DNA of 61,841 nucleotides from Methylobacter sp. BlB1 (GTDB lineage: Bacteria > Pseudomonadota > Gammaproteobacteria > Methylococcales > Methylomonadaceae), in NCBI RefSeq assembly GCF_015476545.1, contig NZ_JADMKV010000024.1, forward strand, positions 1 to 61,841, in the 5' to 3' direction. How positions within the stretch are numbered: the first letter of the stretch is position 1; each line of letters starts with the position of its first letter. Of the stretch, positions 1 through 8,487 are shown one piece after another. The notes beneath the pieces are model-generated. The model saw only the letters and a list, made by a program, of their open reading frames with translations. It was not told where the DNA came from and made no database searches. The position numbers were made by a program, and so were the translations under genes.

Positions 1-198
1 TCTATAAATAATCGGGCACTGGGGCTTTTTCTCCGCGTTAGCGGCTTCGTCCAACTGGTTGTTCAGCAGGACGTCTACCATCTGCGCTTGCAGCCGCCTG
101 TTAACGGGGGGCGTTATACATGGCAGCATTCTGGAGTTTTCCTGCCATTGGCTCGGCAATGCTAACCGGCCGCTACTGGCCGAAGCTGTTTCATTCAT
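1..198 (-). CDS. Open frame running off the left edge, unknown
   Basis: An ATG at 198 opens a frame of 66 codons that reaches base 1 with no stop. Codon use is fairly GC-rich towards the edge and the C-terminal part (KPQCPIIYR) has a CPII motif reminiscent of MerR-family C-termini, but no domain can be assigned from this fragment. There is no convincing ribosome binding site. It may be a real partial gene or a chance frame. Confidence 0.25.
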   Translation of the reverse strand, partial: MNETASASSGRLALPSQWQENSRMLPCITPPVNRRLQAQMVDVLLNNQLDEAANAEKKPQCPIIYR

Positions 199-348
199 GA
201 AGTCTAGGTTCGCCCCTATCTGACCTTGCAACAAAAATTTGGTCGATCGATTTGTTGTATACACCTGACTATCATCAAGATTAAAAGCCGTATATCATCT
301 GACACAGGAAGAGATACAGAAACTTTATAATCATTTGTTAGAGGTTGC

Positions 349-639
349 ATGAGAGTTAATTTTAGTACGCTGCGTGTTTCCATCATTGCCGTGCTGGCCA
401 GTCTGAACTGCAGTTACACAACCGCGTATGCATCTTCGACGTTTAAAGGCTATGAGTGCACCAAAAATTGCTCGGGCCACGAAGCGGGATACGAATGGGC
501 TGAGGAACAGAACATCGATGATCCAGACGACTGCGACGGTAGCTCCGCATCCTTTATTGAAGGCTGCCAAGCCTACGCCGAGGAACAAGAAGAGAATTCT
601 AGTGAGGATGAAGACGAGGATTATGGTGATGACTACTAG
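349..639 (+). CDS. Small secreted cysteine-containing acidic protein
   Basis: 96 residues. The N-terminus has a basic start (MRVNFSTLR), a hydrophobic stretch and a likely signal-peptidase site near TAYA-SS (about residues 26-29), so export to the periplasm is expected. The mature part holds a KGYECTKNCSGHEAGYEWA segment, two later cysteines (DDCDG, EGCQAYA) and a very acidic tail rich in E and D. The four cysteines could form two disulfides. AGAGG lies 6 nt before the ATG, which supports the start. I know this segment only as an uncharacterised small exported protein; function unknown. The frame on the opposite strand over the same bases is a shadow. Confidence 0.7.
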   Translation: MRVNFSTLRVSIIAVLASLNCSYTTAYASSTFKGYECTKNCSGHEAGYEWAEEQNIDDPDDCDGSSASFIEGCQAYAEEQEENSSEDEDEDYGDDY

Positions 640-976
640 TAAGTTTTCGCCGACCTCTAACACGTCATTCAGCCCGGACGCGTGCAATGCCGGCGCGCGC
701 TGGTTAATTCTGCGTTGAACGGCAGTTTTCTGGTTTGCTACTGCCATCACGCTGAGATTCTTGATTGTCTCTTTTTGGCACAACTCGAGCGTTCAAAATT
801 TGACCGGATTTGTATCGGAATGGGTGGCAGGTTTTCAAATCTGAAAACCTGATAGGTTATCCATGTACCCAACCCAACGCTTCAAAGGAGCTTCGCTATC
901 GCCCCCCGCTCATGGCCGAGCCCATATGCTTGCAAGACTCAATACCAGGCTCGTGGCTAGCGATTACCTAGGAAGG
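640..976. other. 337-bp intergenic stretch, nothing recognised
   Basis: Between the secreted-protein gene and the convergent membrane-protein gene. I see no coding frame with a credible start, no strong hairpin followed by T residues and no repeat. It may be remnant DNA. Confidence 0.4.
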
Positions 977-1318
977 TCATACCTGCTGTTTATGTAGCAT
1001 TGCCAGGCTGCAACGGGCAATGTATCCAATGATAAATGCACCAAATAACTGCGCGCCATCATTTGGCATGTTGGCAGAACCGAAAATAGCCAGCAAGCCC
1101 CACCCATATACGCCACCGAACGCCCCTGCAAAAATACCATTGGAAAAAAGAAACTTTTTTCTGGCAGCGATGGGAAGCGGTTCCTGGAAGTCTCTGTCGA
1201 CAAATGACGGCGACGACAGTTTTCTGCCCTTTAGTTCTTGCCATACTATTTGAATGACTCCGCCGATTGCTCCTGCGATGCCATTGATCGCGAAGACACT
1301 AATCACATCTGTGGTCAC
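977..1318 (-). CDS. Small membrane protein, unknown
   Basis: 113 residues if translation starts at the GTG at 1318, which has a near-perfect Shine-Dalgarno (AAAGGAGG, 4 nt before GTG); an upstream ATG in the same frame lacks one. Three glycine/alanine-rich hydrophobic segments are visible: about residues 5-27 (INGIAGAIGGVIQIV), 58-80 (GIFAGAFGGVYGWGLLAIF) and 88-105 (LFGAFIIGYIARCSLAML), so it is probably an inner-membrane protein. A basic/polar loop (KGRKLSS) separates the first two. It lies downstream of the parAB operon on the same strand with a 190-bp gap. No family recognised. Confidence 0.6.
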   Translation of the reverse strand: MTTDVISVFAINGIAGAIGGVIQIVWQELKGRKLSSPSFVDRDFQEPLPIAARKKFLFSNGIFAGAFGGVYGWGLLAIFGSANMPNDGAQLFGAFIIGYIARCSLAMLHKQQV

Positions 1319-1438
1319 ATTTCCTCCTTTTCTGACTAATAAATCCGTACATTCGAGCCCAGCTCTCACTCATGACCAAGCACTAGCTGCGCCACACCAA
1401 TGTGACTTACCAGCCGCCGGCCGTAGCCTCGCAGTCAA

Positions 1439-1480
1439 GTGTAATAAAGTTAAAGTAATTGTTTTATTATCAATTTACAA
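1439..1480 (-). repeat. Copy of the dispersed ACTTTATTAC repeat
   Basis: Bases 1440-1458 are identical over 19 nt to 35252-35270 (GTAATAAAGTTAAAGTAAT), and the following TTATTATCAATTTACAA matches 35353-35369 with one change. The element lies between parB and the membrane-protein gene. Read on the minus strand it contains AACTTTATTAC, the core of a motif family scattered over the window. Confidence 0.6.
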
Positions 1481-1508
1481 CCACTAAGGTACAGCATATT
1501 ATCCCAGA

Positions 1509-2522
1509 TCATCCTGATCCCATTTCGCTGGCTGCTTTTTTCTTGAGCAACTCGTTCAAAAACTCATGCAGTTCTTTTTCTTGCTCTTCGTCAAGCGTAT
1601 TAGCCGCTATCGTTATAGTGAGTTTTTTTCCGTTATTTTTCATCTTACCCACCGCTTTGCCTTTCGCGTTGAGAAGGAAAATCGGTTCCAATGCCTGAGC
1701 AATTGAGGAGTCATTGCCTGCGCCCAATTTCTTTTTAGCTTCACGGTCTGCAATTCGCTCAATTTCAGATACTAGATGTATTTGTGACAGACCACCAGAT
1801 TCTACAAGTTCAAGTGCTTTTATTGTTGCATCACGGTATTTTTCCGCTGCATCTGGTTCTTTACCAAATAATCTCTTCAGATCTTCCGCTGCCGTTCTGT
1901 TAATCAGTGAAGGCTTCTTATCCAACTTCTCTCTCAGCCATGTAGGCAGTTCCATAAATGCCAGGTACCGGTACAACTCTGTGCGCGTCTTTTTTAGATA
2001 GCGAGCCAACTGTGATTTGTTTTCAGAAAACATCTCCATCTTCTGGATGCGATGGATAGATTCTGCCACTTCATAATCGCTTAAATCTTCCCGATCTATG
2101 TTTTCTGCCAAAGCGATAAGTGCCATTTGCACATCGTCTGCAGATTTTATAATTGCATTGATATGGGACTTTTTCAAATATTGGTATGCTCTAACCCGTC
2201 TTTCACCAGCCATGATCTGAAACCTATTTTCATGTCTTCGGATCACAATCGGTTCAATGAGCCCATGATCTTCGATGGAAGCCGCCAATTCTTCGATTTT
2301 TCCTTTTTTGAAGTCTTTGCGTGGCTGCCACGGATTAGGATCAAGTGATTCTATGGCGACTTGCAGGCTTTCACCTTCGTTGCCAAGCAGTGAAAAACGA
2401 GGCTCTACAGATCTGTGCAAATCAAAGTTACCCATGGCCTTGGATTTCAGTAGATCTTTGGGGGATAATTTTTTGGGTGTCTCGTTTTGTGGAGTTTCTT
2501 CTTGCTGTGGAGTTTCGTTCAT
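1509..2522 (-). CDS. parB: ParB-family partition protein
   Basis: 337 residues, usual for plasmid ParB/RepB partition proteins that bind the centromere and, as CTP-dependent clamps, spread on DNA and stimulate ParA. The N-terminal ParB/Srx domain is clear: DPNPWQPRKDF at about 61-71, GERRVRA at 106-112 and ENIDREDLSDYE near 140, followed by a helix-turn-helix region (NKSQLARYLKKTRTELYRYL) near 170-190. The lysine/glutamate-rich C-terminus probably dimerises. It follows parA with a 54-bp gap, so the two are presumably cotranscribed. The first 45 residues are a polar Q/E/T/P-rich linker, where ParA-stimulating peptides usually lie. Confidence 0.9.
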   Translation of the reverse strand: MNETPQQEETPQNETPKKLSPKDLLKSKAMGNFDLHRSVEPRFSLLGNEGESLQVAIESLDPNPWQPRKDFKKGKIEELAASIEDHGLIEPIVIRRHENRFQIMAGERRVRAYQYLKKSHINAIIKSADDVQMALIALAENIDREDLSDYEVAESIHRIQKMEMFSENKSQLARYLKKTRTELYRYLAFMELPTWLREKLDKKPSLINRTAAEDLKRLFGKEPDAAEKYRDATIKALELVESGGLSQIHLVSEIERIADREAKKKLGAGNDSSIAQALEPIFLLNAKGKAVGKMKNNGKKLTITIAANTLDEEQEKELHEFLNELLKKKAASEMGSG

Positions 2523-2576
2523 CTCAAGTATCCGTCTCTGCCTTACTATTAATAAAAATGTCTTTCAAGAATGAAG

Positions 2577-3446
2577 CTAGACATGACTATTTTCTTGTTT
2601 GTTTTCCAGATCCAATGTCTTGATGATGTAGTCTGCCAGATCGGCAAAGTCTTTTGCCACTTTCCCATCTTTATCTATTTTTCTTACAGGGACTTGCGCA
2701 ATGGACGCATCGCCAACGACAGCACCGGCATGAATAACAACTGGCAGGACGTTACCAATTTTCTCACTGACTGTCTCTAATATAGCTTTGCATGCCCGCC
2801 TGCGGTCATCATGCCTCGAAATCAAAATGCCCAAATCGATCATATCGGGATTGATGGCGCCTTTTATTCGGTTAATATAAGCAATCAAGTCAGAAACGCC
2901 ATATAAAGGATATTGGCTGCTTGTCTCGATCGGAATGAGGTAATGCGTACAGGCGGCTAATGCGTTTCCGGTAAGCAGTCTGAGCGATGGTGGGGTGTCG
3001 ATAATGATTACGTCATAGACTTCACGCAGCATCTCGATACGGTTGCGCATTTCTTCATAAGGTCTTGGCGAATAGTTTCTCAGCGATTCTTCAACCGACT
3101 GGTCAAGCTCAAGAGAACCAGGGATAAGGTTTACGTTTTCGAAACCGACATTGGTTTCTGTCAAAATCGACTCAGTGATGTCTTCAATGCCTCCTCGAAA
3201 TAATGCAGTTGCATTTTTATCCAGCAAGGATGGATGTTTGACACTGATGTGAGTGCTGGCATTGGCTTGAGGGTCTACATCAATAACAAGAACCGTATAA
3301 CCTCTTTCACCAATTTCCGCGGCGATATTTACCACTCCGGTAGACTTGCCAACGCCCCCTTTATTATTGGAGATCACTATGACTGGTGCCAGTTTCTTAG
3401 CTTGATTATTCATCTGTTTTTTTAACCTTTCTTTTATAAATGACAT
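2577..3446 (-). CDS. parA: ParA-family partition ATPase
   Basis: 289 residues. The deviant Walker A box KGGVGKST is at about 29-36, the A' motif DVDPQA near 56-62 and Walker B DTPPSLR near 150, all typical of ParA/Soj/MinD P-loop ATPases. ParA binds nucleoid DNA as an ATP dimer and is released by ParB, moving plasmids apart. An alternative start is the ATG at 3413 (MNNQAKK). No long N-terminal HTH is present, so this is the short class, in which ParB is usually the autorepressor. Two palindromic repeats lie 125-190 bp upstream. Confidence 0.92.
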   Translation of the reverse strand: MSFIKERLKKQMNNQAKKLAPVIVISNNKGGVGKSTGVVNIAAEIGERGYTVLVIDVDPQANASTHISVKHPSLLDKNATALFRGGIEDITESILTETNVGFENVNLIPGSLELDQSVEESLRNYSPRPYEEMRNRIEMLREVYDVIIIDTPPSLRLLTGNALAACTHYLIPIETSSQYPLYGVSDLIAYINRIKGAINPDMIDLGILISRHDDRRRACKAILETVSEKIGNVLPVVIHAGAVVGDASIAQVPVRKIDKDGKVAKDFADLADYIIKTLDLENKQENSHV

Positions 3447-3570
3447 ATTCCGGAGGGTATTGAAATGATACCGTTTGTTTTACTGAGTAACGAAATCTAT
3501 TTTATACATATAAAAAAAGATGCAAGCCTAAAACTGTATCTTTTTTTCTAACGACGTGCATCATAAGGCT

Positions 3571-3636
3571 GAACTGTACCATTATGGTACAGGTGAATAG
3601 CCAAACCGAACTGTACCATTATGGTACAGATGAATA
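3571..3636. repeat. Two copies of a palindrome, probable parS/operator
   Basis: Two nearly identical 29-bp copies begin at 3571 and 3608, 37 bp apart. Each contains the perfect inverted repeat CTGTACCA-TTA-TGGTACAG (8-3-8) and continues with (G/A)TGAATA. They lie upstream of parA, where short-ParA systems place parS or the par operator, so ParB is the likely ligand. The ParB assignment is inference; the repeat structure is seen directly. Confidence 0.7.
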
Positions 3637-3683
3637 TCAGGAAATGCCTAGTAAAGTGGACTGATGGTTCTAGGTATTATGAA

Positions 3684-5363
3684 TTATTTTTTGCCTAGTT
3701 CGAGCATAGCCTGATACCGCTCGTCCCGGTCGGTATGGACATAGATCGAGGTCGTGGCGATATTGCTGTGGCCTAGGTTGTCGCGGACGATCGCCAGCGG
3801 TACGCCCTGAGCCACCGCATGGCTGCCGTGGGTGTGGCGCAGCCAGTGCGTGCTGGCCTGCCGGAGCCGTTCGGCCGCCAGCGGATCGTCAGGGGCGAGC
3901 GCCTCGGCCGCTTCCTGGAAAAAGCCTTTCAGCGTCTGGTACAGGCCCGAGGCGCTGATGACCGCCTTGGCTTCGCCGCGCAGCTTGCCGATGATCGGCG
4001 TATCGGCTGTGATATAGCCGACCGACTTCAGGCCCCGGTCCTGCAGATGGCCGTTGATCGAAGCCAGCAGCGCGGGCGAGATCGGCACTTCCCGATACTT
4101 GTTGCCCTTGCCGAGCACCTCCAGCCACCATTGCTCACCGATCGGCGTGCTGACCTGTTTTAAATCGCCGACCGTGGCGTTGACCAGCTCCTGCAAACGC
4201 AGGCCCGTGGCATAGGCAAAGGTCAGCACAAATGAAGTGCGCCGGTACAGCGCGCGCTGACTGTCGGTTAATGTGGAATCGCTGACCCGGGTGACGGCAA
4301 AGGCCTGAACCTGATGCCAGAGCGCCGGCGACAGGGCCCGGTCGGCGCCCGGGTTGCGGCGGCCGAACGCCTGCGTGCTAAGCCCGATGAACGGATTGCT
4401 GTCCAGATAGCGTTGCCCGACCAGCCATTCGCACAGGGCGCTCAGGATCACTTCCGATTGGCGGATGCTAGAAGGCTTCAAGGGCCCCTTGAACGGCCGC
4501 CATTGGCCCGACCAGCGCGGGGCCGGCTTGCCGATCCAGCGCTCTGCGGGCTGGGGGGCGGCCAGAAAGCGCCGGTAGGCGGCACAGTCCGGCGTGGTCA
4601 GCGAGGACAAGGCCTGGCGCTGTTCGATGACGGCCCAGAGCAGGAAGCGCTCGGCCTCCTTCCGGTAGGCCCGGTGCGTGGGCGTGCCGTCGTTCCACAG
4701 GGACAGCCAAGCCACAATGGCTTCGTAATCATTGCCGGCCTCGATCCGGCAGCGCTCGACCGGCGCCCGGTTGCGGCCGTCCTGTCCAGCCAGGTGCGCG
4801 GGCGGCGCAAAGCGTTCCAGCGGCGCGATATCCTGGCTGCGGATCTGGCTACCGGTCGCCAGGGCATTGCGCCGGCTCAGATCCAGCTTTAGCCCCAAGT
4901 CCGGTTCGGACGCCCGGAAAAACTCATGGATGGCCTCCGCCGATTGCTGGCCTAGGCCCGGCACGGCTTGCCACCAGCCGCCGCCCTGGCGGTTGATGAA
5001 GTCGGCCAGCGCCTGCAGCGATTTAGCCTCGATCGCTGACAGGCGGGCAATCAGGTCGGCCGGCAGCCAGCGCCCGATCGCATCGTCGGGCTGAGGGATG
5101 GGGTCGGGCCGGGCATTCAACAAAGAAAAGGAGCGCAAGGCCCGCTGCGTCCAGTCCTGCGTATACGCGCGCTCCTGCTCCCAGAGCTGGGCGTCGGCCT
5201 CCAGCCCCAGCCGGCCCGCCTTGACGGCCAGCGTCTTGCGCAGCTGCTTCACGGCCCGCATGACGTCCACGCGCTCGGCGTCCTCCAGGTATAATTCGCC
5301 CAGGACGTCCCAGGGCACGCCCTGAATCCAGCCCCTGAGCAAGGCGGCTTCCTGGAGCTTCAT
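3684..5363 (-). CDS. Tyrosine recombinase (site-specific integrase)
   Basis: 559 residues. The C-terminal catalytic domain is complete: arginine I in TGLRLQELVNATVGDL (about 390), HxxR in HWLRHTHG (506-513), the second histidine in LGHSNIATTS (532) and the tyrosine nucleophile in IYVHTD (541). The N-terminal 200 residues are an extra domain like that found in plasmid integrases with a DUF3701-type N-terminus, followed by a SAM-like core-binding region (EAGNDYEAIVAWL). It probably resolves multimers or moves cassettes; no attachment site could be identified. It overlaps the preceding kfrA-like gene by 4 bp, so the two are an operon. Confidence 0.88.
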   Translation of the reverse strand: MKLQEAALLRGWIQGVPWDVLGELYLEDAERVDVMRAVKQLRKTLAVKAGRLGLEADAQLWEQERAYTQDWTQRALRSFSLLNARPDPIPQPDDAIGRWLPADLIARLSAIEAKSLQALADFINRQGGGWWQAVPGLGQQSAEAIHEFFRASEPDLGLKLDLSRRNALATGSQIRSQDIAPLERFAPPAHLAGQDGRNRAPVERCRIEAGNDYEAIVAWLSLWNDGTPTHRAYRKEAERFLLWAVIEQRQALSSLTTPDCAAYRRFLAAPQPAERWIGKPAPRWSGQWRPFKGPLKPSSIRQSEVILSALCEWLVGQRYLDSNPFIGLSTQAFGRRNPGADRALSPALWHQVQAFAVTRVSDSTLTDSQRALYRRTSFVLTFAYATGLRLQELVNATVGDLKQVSTPIGEQWWLEVLGKGNKYREVPISPALLASINGHLQDRGLKSVGYITADTPIIGKLRGEAKAVISASGLYQTLKGFFQEAAEALAPDDPLAAERLRQASTHWLRHTHGSHAVAQGVPLAIVRDNLGHSNIATTSIYVHTDRDERYQAMLELGKK

Positions 5364-6277
5364 GACGCGCGCTCCGCGGTGAGCCTGGCAGGCCGGCGGC
5401 GCTGCTTTTTCACCAGGGACGACAGCTTTTTGGCTTTCTCGCGCTCGCTGGCCAGCGCCTGTTCCGCCTGGGCCAGTTGCTCGCGCAAGGCCGCGTTTTC
5501 GGCTTCCAGTTTATTTTGCCGTTCCAGGCTGTCGCCGACCTGATGCATGATCTGGGTCAACCGGATGCGCAAGGCTTCCTGGTCGATCTGGGCCAGTTCC
5601 AGCGCCCGCTTCTGGTCGGCCAGGGCCTTCGCCTGCCGCTTTTTCAACAGATCCTTTTCTTCCTCGATGCGCCGCAGGTGCCATTCGTGGTCTTTCTCGA
5701 ACTTGATTGTCCACTCCCGGGCCTGAGTTTCGTTGGCGGCCCTGGCTTCGGCCAAGGCGCCTTGCGCGCGCGACAGATCCTGCCGGGACTCGGCCAGCCA
5801 CTGTTCGGTGTTTTCCAGACGGGCGGCGGTCGTACCCAGCTGGCCGGAAAGCTCCAGCACCACATCGGCCTGCGCCGTCAGCTCCTGGGCCATGCGCCCG
5901 GCTTCTTGTTGCCAGGCCAGTTCCTGGTCCGCCCGCGCCTGCTCCAGGGCCTGCAGCCGGCTTTGCCAGTCCGCTTCCTTCCGGTCGAGCGCGGCTTGGC
6001 GCTCGCCATAAGCGGCTTGGGCCTGCTGCAGGGCCAGCTGCCAGAGCGATTCAGCGGCATCGACCAGGGCTGCCGGCATCTTGGGATGTTCCAGTTTCCG
6101 GCGGTGCTTGTCCACGAAATGCAGCGTCCAGTCGTTCATGGCCCGCTTGATCACGGCCGGGCTGTTGATGTGGATGCGTTCCCGGATCGCGTCGATGGTC
6201 GGGAACCGGCCTTCCTCCAGGAAGACCTGGTCGCAGCACTCGTAAGCCAGGGAATAGGTATCAGTGTTTTTTTTCAT
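5360..6277 (-). CDS. KfrA-like coiled-coil DNA-binding protein
   Basis: 305 residues. The first ~75 (CDQVFLEEGRFPTIDAIRERI) match the KfrA N-terminal DNA-binding domain of plasmid regulators; from about 95 to 290 it is one long alpha-helical coiled coil rich in A, E, Q, R and L. KfrA proteins bind operators upstream of their own gene and form filaments that aid stable inheritance. The 168-bp divergent region 6278-6445 would be its control site. It is translationally coupled to the integrase (ATGA overlap), which is an unusual pairing. Confidence 0.8.
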   Translation of the reverse strand: MKKNTDTYSLAYECCDQVFLEEGRFPTIDAIRERIHINSPAVIKRAMNDWTLHFVDKHRRKLEHPKMPAALVDAAESLWQLALQQAQAAYGERQAALDRKEADWQSRLQALEQARADQELAWQQEAGRMAQELTAQADVVLELSGQLGTTAARLENTEQWLAESRQDLSRAQGALAEARAANETQAREWTIKFEKDHEWHLRRIEEEKDLLKKRQAKALADQKRALELAQIDQEALRIRLTQIMHQVGDSLERQNKLEAENAALREQLAQAEQALASEREKAKKLSSLVKKQRRRPARLTAERAS

Positions 6278-6445
6278 GGCGATAAGGCGGAATATCTCAA
6301 CAGTTAGTTAGAGCAGGTTATCATGGGTTTTCAAAAATGCCACACGCCTAAGGCGCAGGCAAGCCCGAACAACGCCTTGACGGGCCCGACCGGTTGCTAA
6401 CGCGGCATTATTTAGCTAGTATATATATGTTTTAGTTATAACGGA

Positions 6446-6865
6446 ATGCCAAGCATGGCTAAAGACGGTAGAACGCTCGTTTTGTATACCCTGGATCACT
6501 ATCAGGCGGATATTGAAATAGCCATCGAGCTGGATTTGGGCCGGCAGAGGGCCTGGAAGGCGGCCGCCGCCAAACGCTACAAGCAGACGGTGCTTTTTCA
6601 CTGGCTCGAACAATTAGAAATCGCCGAGGAGGCTGACCTGACTCCCACGCTCGCGCTGCATCTGGTTAAAGGCTGGACGGGACGCGGCATTGACCGGGCC
6701 ATACTCAATAAGTGGTTTTCACACCCAGGCCGGACAGCCGCCGATAAAAGTCCGGATCACCCGAAACAGGCGGACTGGATCGAGAAATATCAGGCACAGG
6801 TGGTGGATGACATGAAAAAGGCGGTGCGTGACATGCGGGCCATCAGACAGGCGGCCTGGCGTTAA
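6446..6865 (+). CDS. Unknown cytoplasmic protein
   Basis: 139 residues, divergent from the kfrA-like gene. It is rich in charged residues and tryptophan, with a helical middle (RAWKAAAAKRYKQTVLFHWLE) and no signal peptide or membrane segment. GC-rich codon use like its neighbours supports coding. ATG at 6455 is an alternative start. It is followed 29 bp later by the zinc-finger gene, so it may be cotranscribed. Family not recognised. Confidence 0.6.
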   Translation: MPSMAKDGRTLVLYTLDHYQADIEIAIELDLGRQRAWKAAAAKRYKQTVLFHWLEQLEIAEEADLTPTLALHLVKGWTGRGIDRAILNKWFSHPGRTAADKSPDHPKQADWIEKYQAQVVDDMKKAVRDMRAIRQAAWR

Positions 6866-6894
6866 AGGGTCATAAATAAACGTGCTGGAAATAG

Positions 6895-7314
6895 ATGACA
6901 CGCAGATACCCGACTAAAAGCGAAGCCGCCGAACAAGGCTATCTAGATAAAACGGCATTACGGGCCTTGCGCCTTAAGCCCATTTTAAAGACACCGACAC
7001 TGCTATATTGGCAGGGCCAGGGATTTGTAACCGCCTACTTTCGTAATGAATGCGTAGTAATGCGGCCATACCGTGCGCCAACTGAGGCACAATTAGCCGC
7101 GTTGAAAGCGGGCCGGGAATTGATCGGCACGATGCGTTGCCGCCGGTGTGGCAGACGGGAAGACTATAGACTCATGCAACGAGGCTTGTGTGACCAATGC
7201 CTTGAGCAAACTTACGAAGAGCGTTTAGCGGAAGAGAAAGCCAGGGTTAGCGCTGTTGCTGCTGACTGGTTAGCGACCGGTCCAATGTTATCGACACAGA
7301 AACGACGGGGCTGA
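6895..7314 (+). CDS. Zinc-finger protein; N-terminal part of split exonuclease
   Basis: 139 residues as read. A four-cysteine zinc ribbon sits near 82-102 (CRRCGRREDYRLMQRGLCDQC). The frame ends ADWLATGPM-LSTQKRRG. If the reading frame shifts by -1 right after the ATG codon at 7285-7287, it continues as GPM-VIDTETTGL, the first catalytic motif of a DEDD exonuclease. The natural protein is therefore probably one chain: zinc ribbon plus exonuclease of about 300 residues. The split could be a lost base, a sequencing error or recoding; no slippery heptamer is visible. Confidence 0.65.
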   Translation: MTRRYPTKSEAAEQGYLDKTALRALRLKPILKTPTLLYWQGQGFVTAYFRNECVVMRPYRAPTEAQLAALKAGRELIGTMRCRRCGRREDYRLMQRGLCDQCLEQTYEERLAEEKARVSAVAADWLATGPMLSTQKRRG

Positions 7315-7781
7315 CGCATGACGATCAGATTATAGAAATTGCCATTCTTGATGAAACCGGAGCTGTGCTTTTTCATTCCTTGGTTCGCCCATCGGTTTCT
7401 GTAAGTGAAGGTGCTTTTTGTGTGCAGGGTATTACGAGCGAAGAACTTAGTAGCGCCCCGGCTTGGCCTGCGGTCTATCCGCAGGTGCGCCGGTTTATTT
7501 CTGGTCATTTTGCGATTTGTCATAATGCGGGCTTTGATAGACGCATGCTTTGGCAAACGTGTAAGGCTTACGATTTACCCTATATTGAGCCTGCTCGTTG
7601 GGGTTGTACTATGGATTTACTGACAGCAACAAACGGCGGCAGATTTCCTAATTTATGCCATGCAATGAAAATCGCCGGCGCGGTATCGCCTGATGGCGAG
7701 TATCATCGGGCTTTGTTTGATGCGGAATGTTGTCGTCGTATTGTTAGCGCATTGGCCGCATCGGCAAAGACAGCAACGTGA
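7287..7781 (+). pseudogene. DnaQ-like 3'-5' exonuclease domain, frameshifted
   Basis: The frame entered at 7287 encodes VIDTETTGLTHDDQIIEIAI (ExoI motif, DxE), then HNAGFDRRML (ExoII), and near the end HRALFDAECCRRIV (ExoIII, HxxxxD), so all DEDDh residues are present. No ATG, GTG or TTG start precedes the catalytic DxE motif in this frame; the first usable one is GTG at 7365, which would lose that motif. A -1 shift from the upstream zinc-finger frame gives a seamless protein. If intact it would trim 3' DNA or RNA ends. Confidence 0.7.
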
Positions 7782-8011
7782 TCCTATTTTCTCTCTCTAG
7801 CCGTTGCCAGGCATGGCGACGCACACAAAGGTTCGGCATGACATTTTGCACGTCCACCTGGCATGACCTGACGCCACCGTAGACGGCGGGTTAAATCGCC
7901 CGGTTATTAGCAAGGTAGCCTTGGCCAGACCGGGACGCCATTGACGATTTTATAACGAATACTTATATCTGTTAGTTATTATCGCCTGTCACTCAAAGCC
8001 CTGAATCGGTT
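7782..8011. other. Intergenic stretch, no gene
   Basis: No frame with a start and ribosome binding site; only short imperfect inverted repeats. It separates the exonuclease gene from the convergent mazEF genes. Confidence 0.4.
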
Positions 8012-8047
8012 CAGCGCCAGCCCGCTCTGGCAAACCGGCTGGCGCTG
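8012..8047. other. Strong 11-bp stem-loop
   Basis: CAGCGCCAGCC at 8012-8022 pairs perfectly with GGCTGGCGCTG at 8037-8047 around a 14-nt loop. No T run follows on either strand, so it is not a textbook terminator. It may mark an element boundary or a recombination site; unassigned. Confidence 0.5.
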
Positions 8048-8094
8048 GGTAGGCCGGTTAATCCGCCTTGTCTTTTGCTGCCGTCTGTCGAAGA

Positions 8095-8153
8095 GCATTA
8101 AGTTGTTAACAAAGTAATAGAGTTGTTAACACGGCGTAATAAAGTTGTTTACT
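8095..8153 (-). repeat. Three tandem copies of the ACTTTATTAC repeat family
   Basis: On the minus strand three units of about 20 bp follow one another: GTAAACAACTTTATTAC, GTTAACAACTCTATTAC and GTTAACAACTTAATG. They overlap the end of mazF. The core matches the motif seen at 9144-9227 and at the loci near 29, 32, 35 and 60 kb. Confidence 0.6.
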
Positions 8154-8487
8154 GAATGAGCGCTTCGATCTTTGCCAACACTTCGGCTAGCACATTGCCA
8201 TCCACTTTAGATGCCTTTTCGGCTTGCCGCGCGGCCCAATCCAAACTACGAACCTGATCCGCCAACACCACGCCACCGACCCGGCCGCCGACCGGTAAAG
8301 CGACCTCGAAGGGATAGCCTTTAACTTGACTTGTCACAGGGCAAATCAACGCCAACCCGGCTTTCGCGTTATAAGCGTGTGGCGTAATAACCAAACCGGG
8401 GCGGCGCCCCGCTTGTTCATGCCCTGCCTGCGGATCGAACGCGATCCAAACCAAATCGCCGCGTTCGGGTATATACGTCGCAGCCAT
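8149..8487 (-). CDS. mazF: MazF/PemK-type toxin endoribonuclease
   Basis: 112 residues from the ATG at 8487, which overlaps the mazE stop as TAATG; a longer upstream frame is unlikely. The fold signature of the MazF/PemK family is present: PERGDLVWIAFDPQAGHEQAGRRPGLVI at the N-terminus (quoted over two motifs: RGDLVWI and GRRPGLVI), then CPVTSQVKGYPFEV and LADQVRSLDW. The RGD and the T/S in PVTS correspond to known RNA-cleavage residues. Toxin that cuts mRNA at short sites when MazE is degraded; here a plasmid addiction module. Confidence 0.9.
   Translation of the reverse strand: MAATYIPERGDLVWIAFDPQAGHEQAGRRPGLVITPHAYNAKAGLALICPVTSQVKGYPFEVALPVGGRVGGVVLADQVRSLDWAARQAEKASKVDGNVLAEVLAKIEALIQ

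Noticed and set aside
331-783. Minus-strand 150-codon frame opposite the secreted-protein gene
   Set aside because: It mirrors the coding strand of a gene with a good signal peptide and ribosome binding site.
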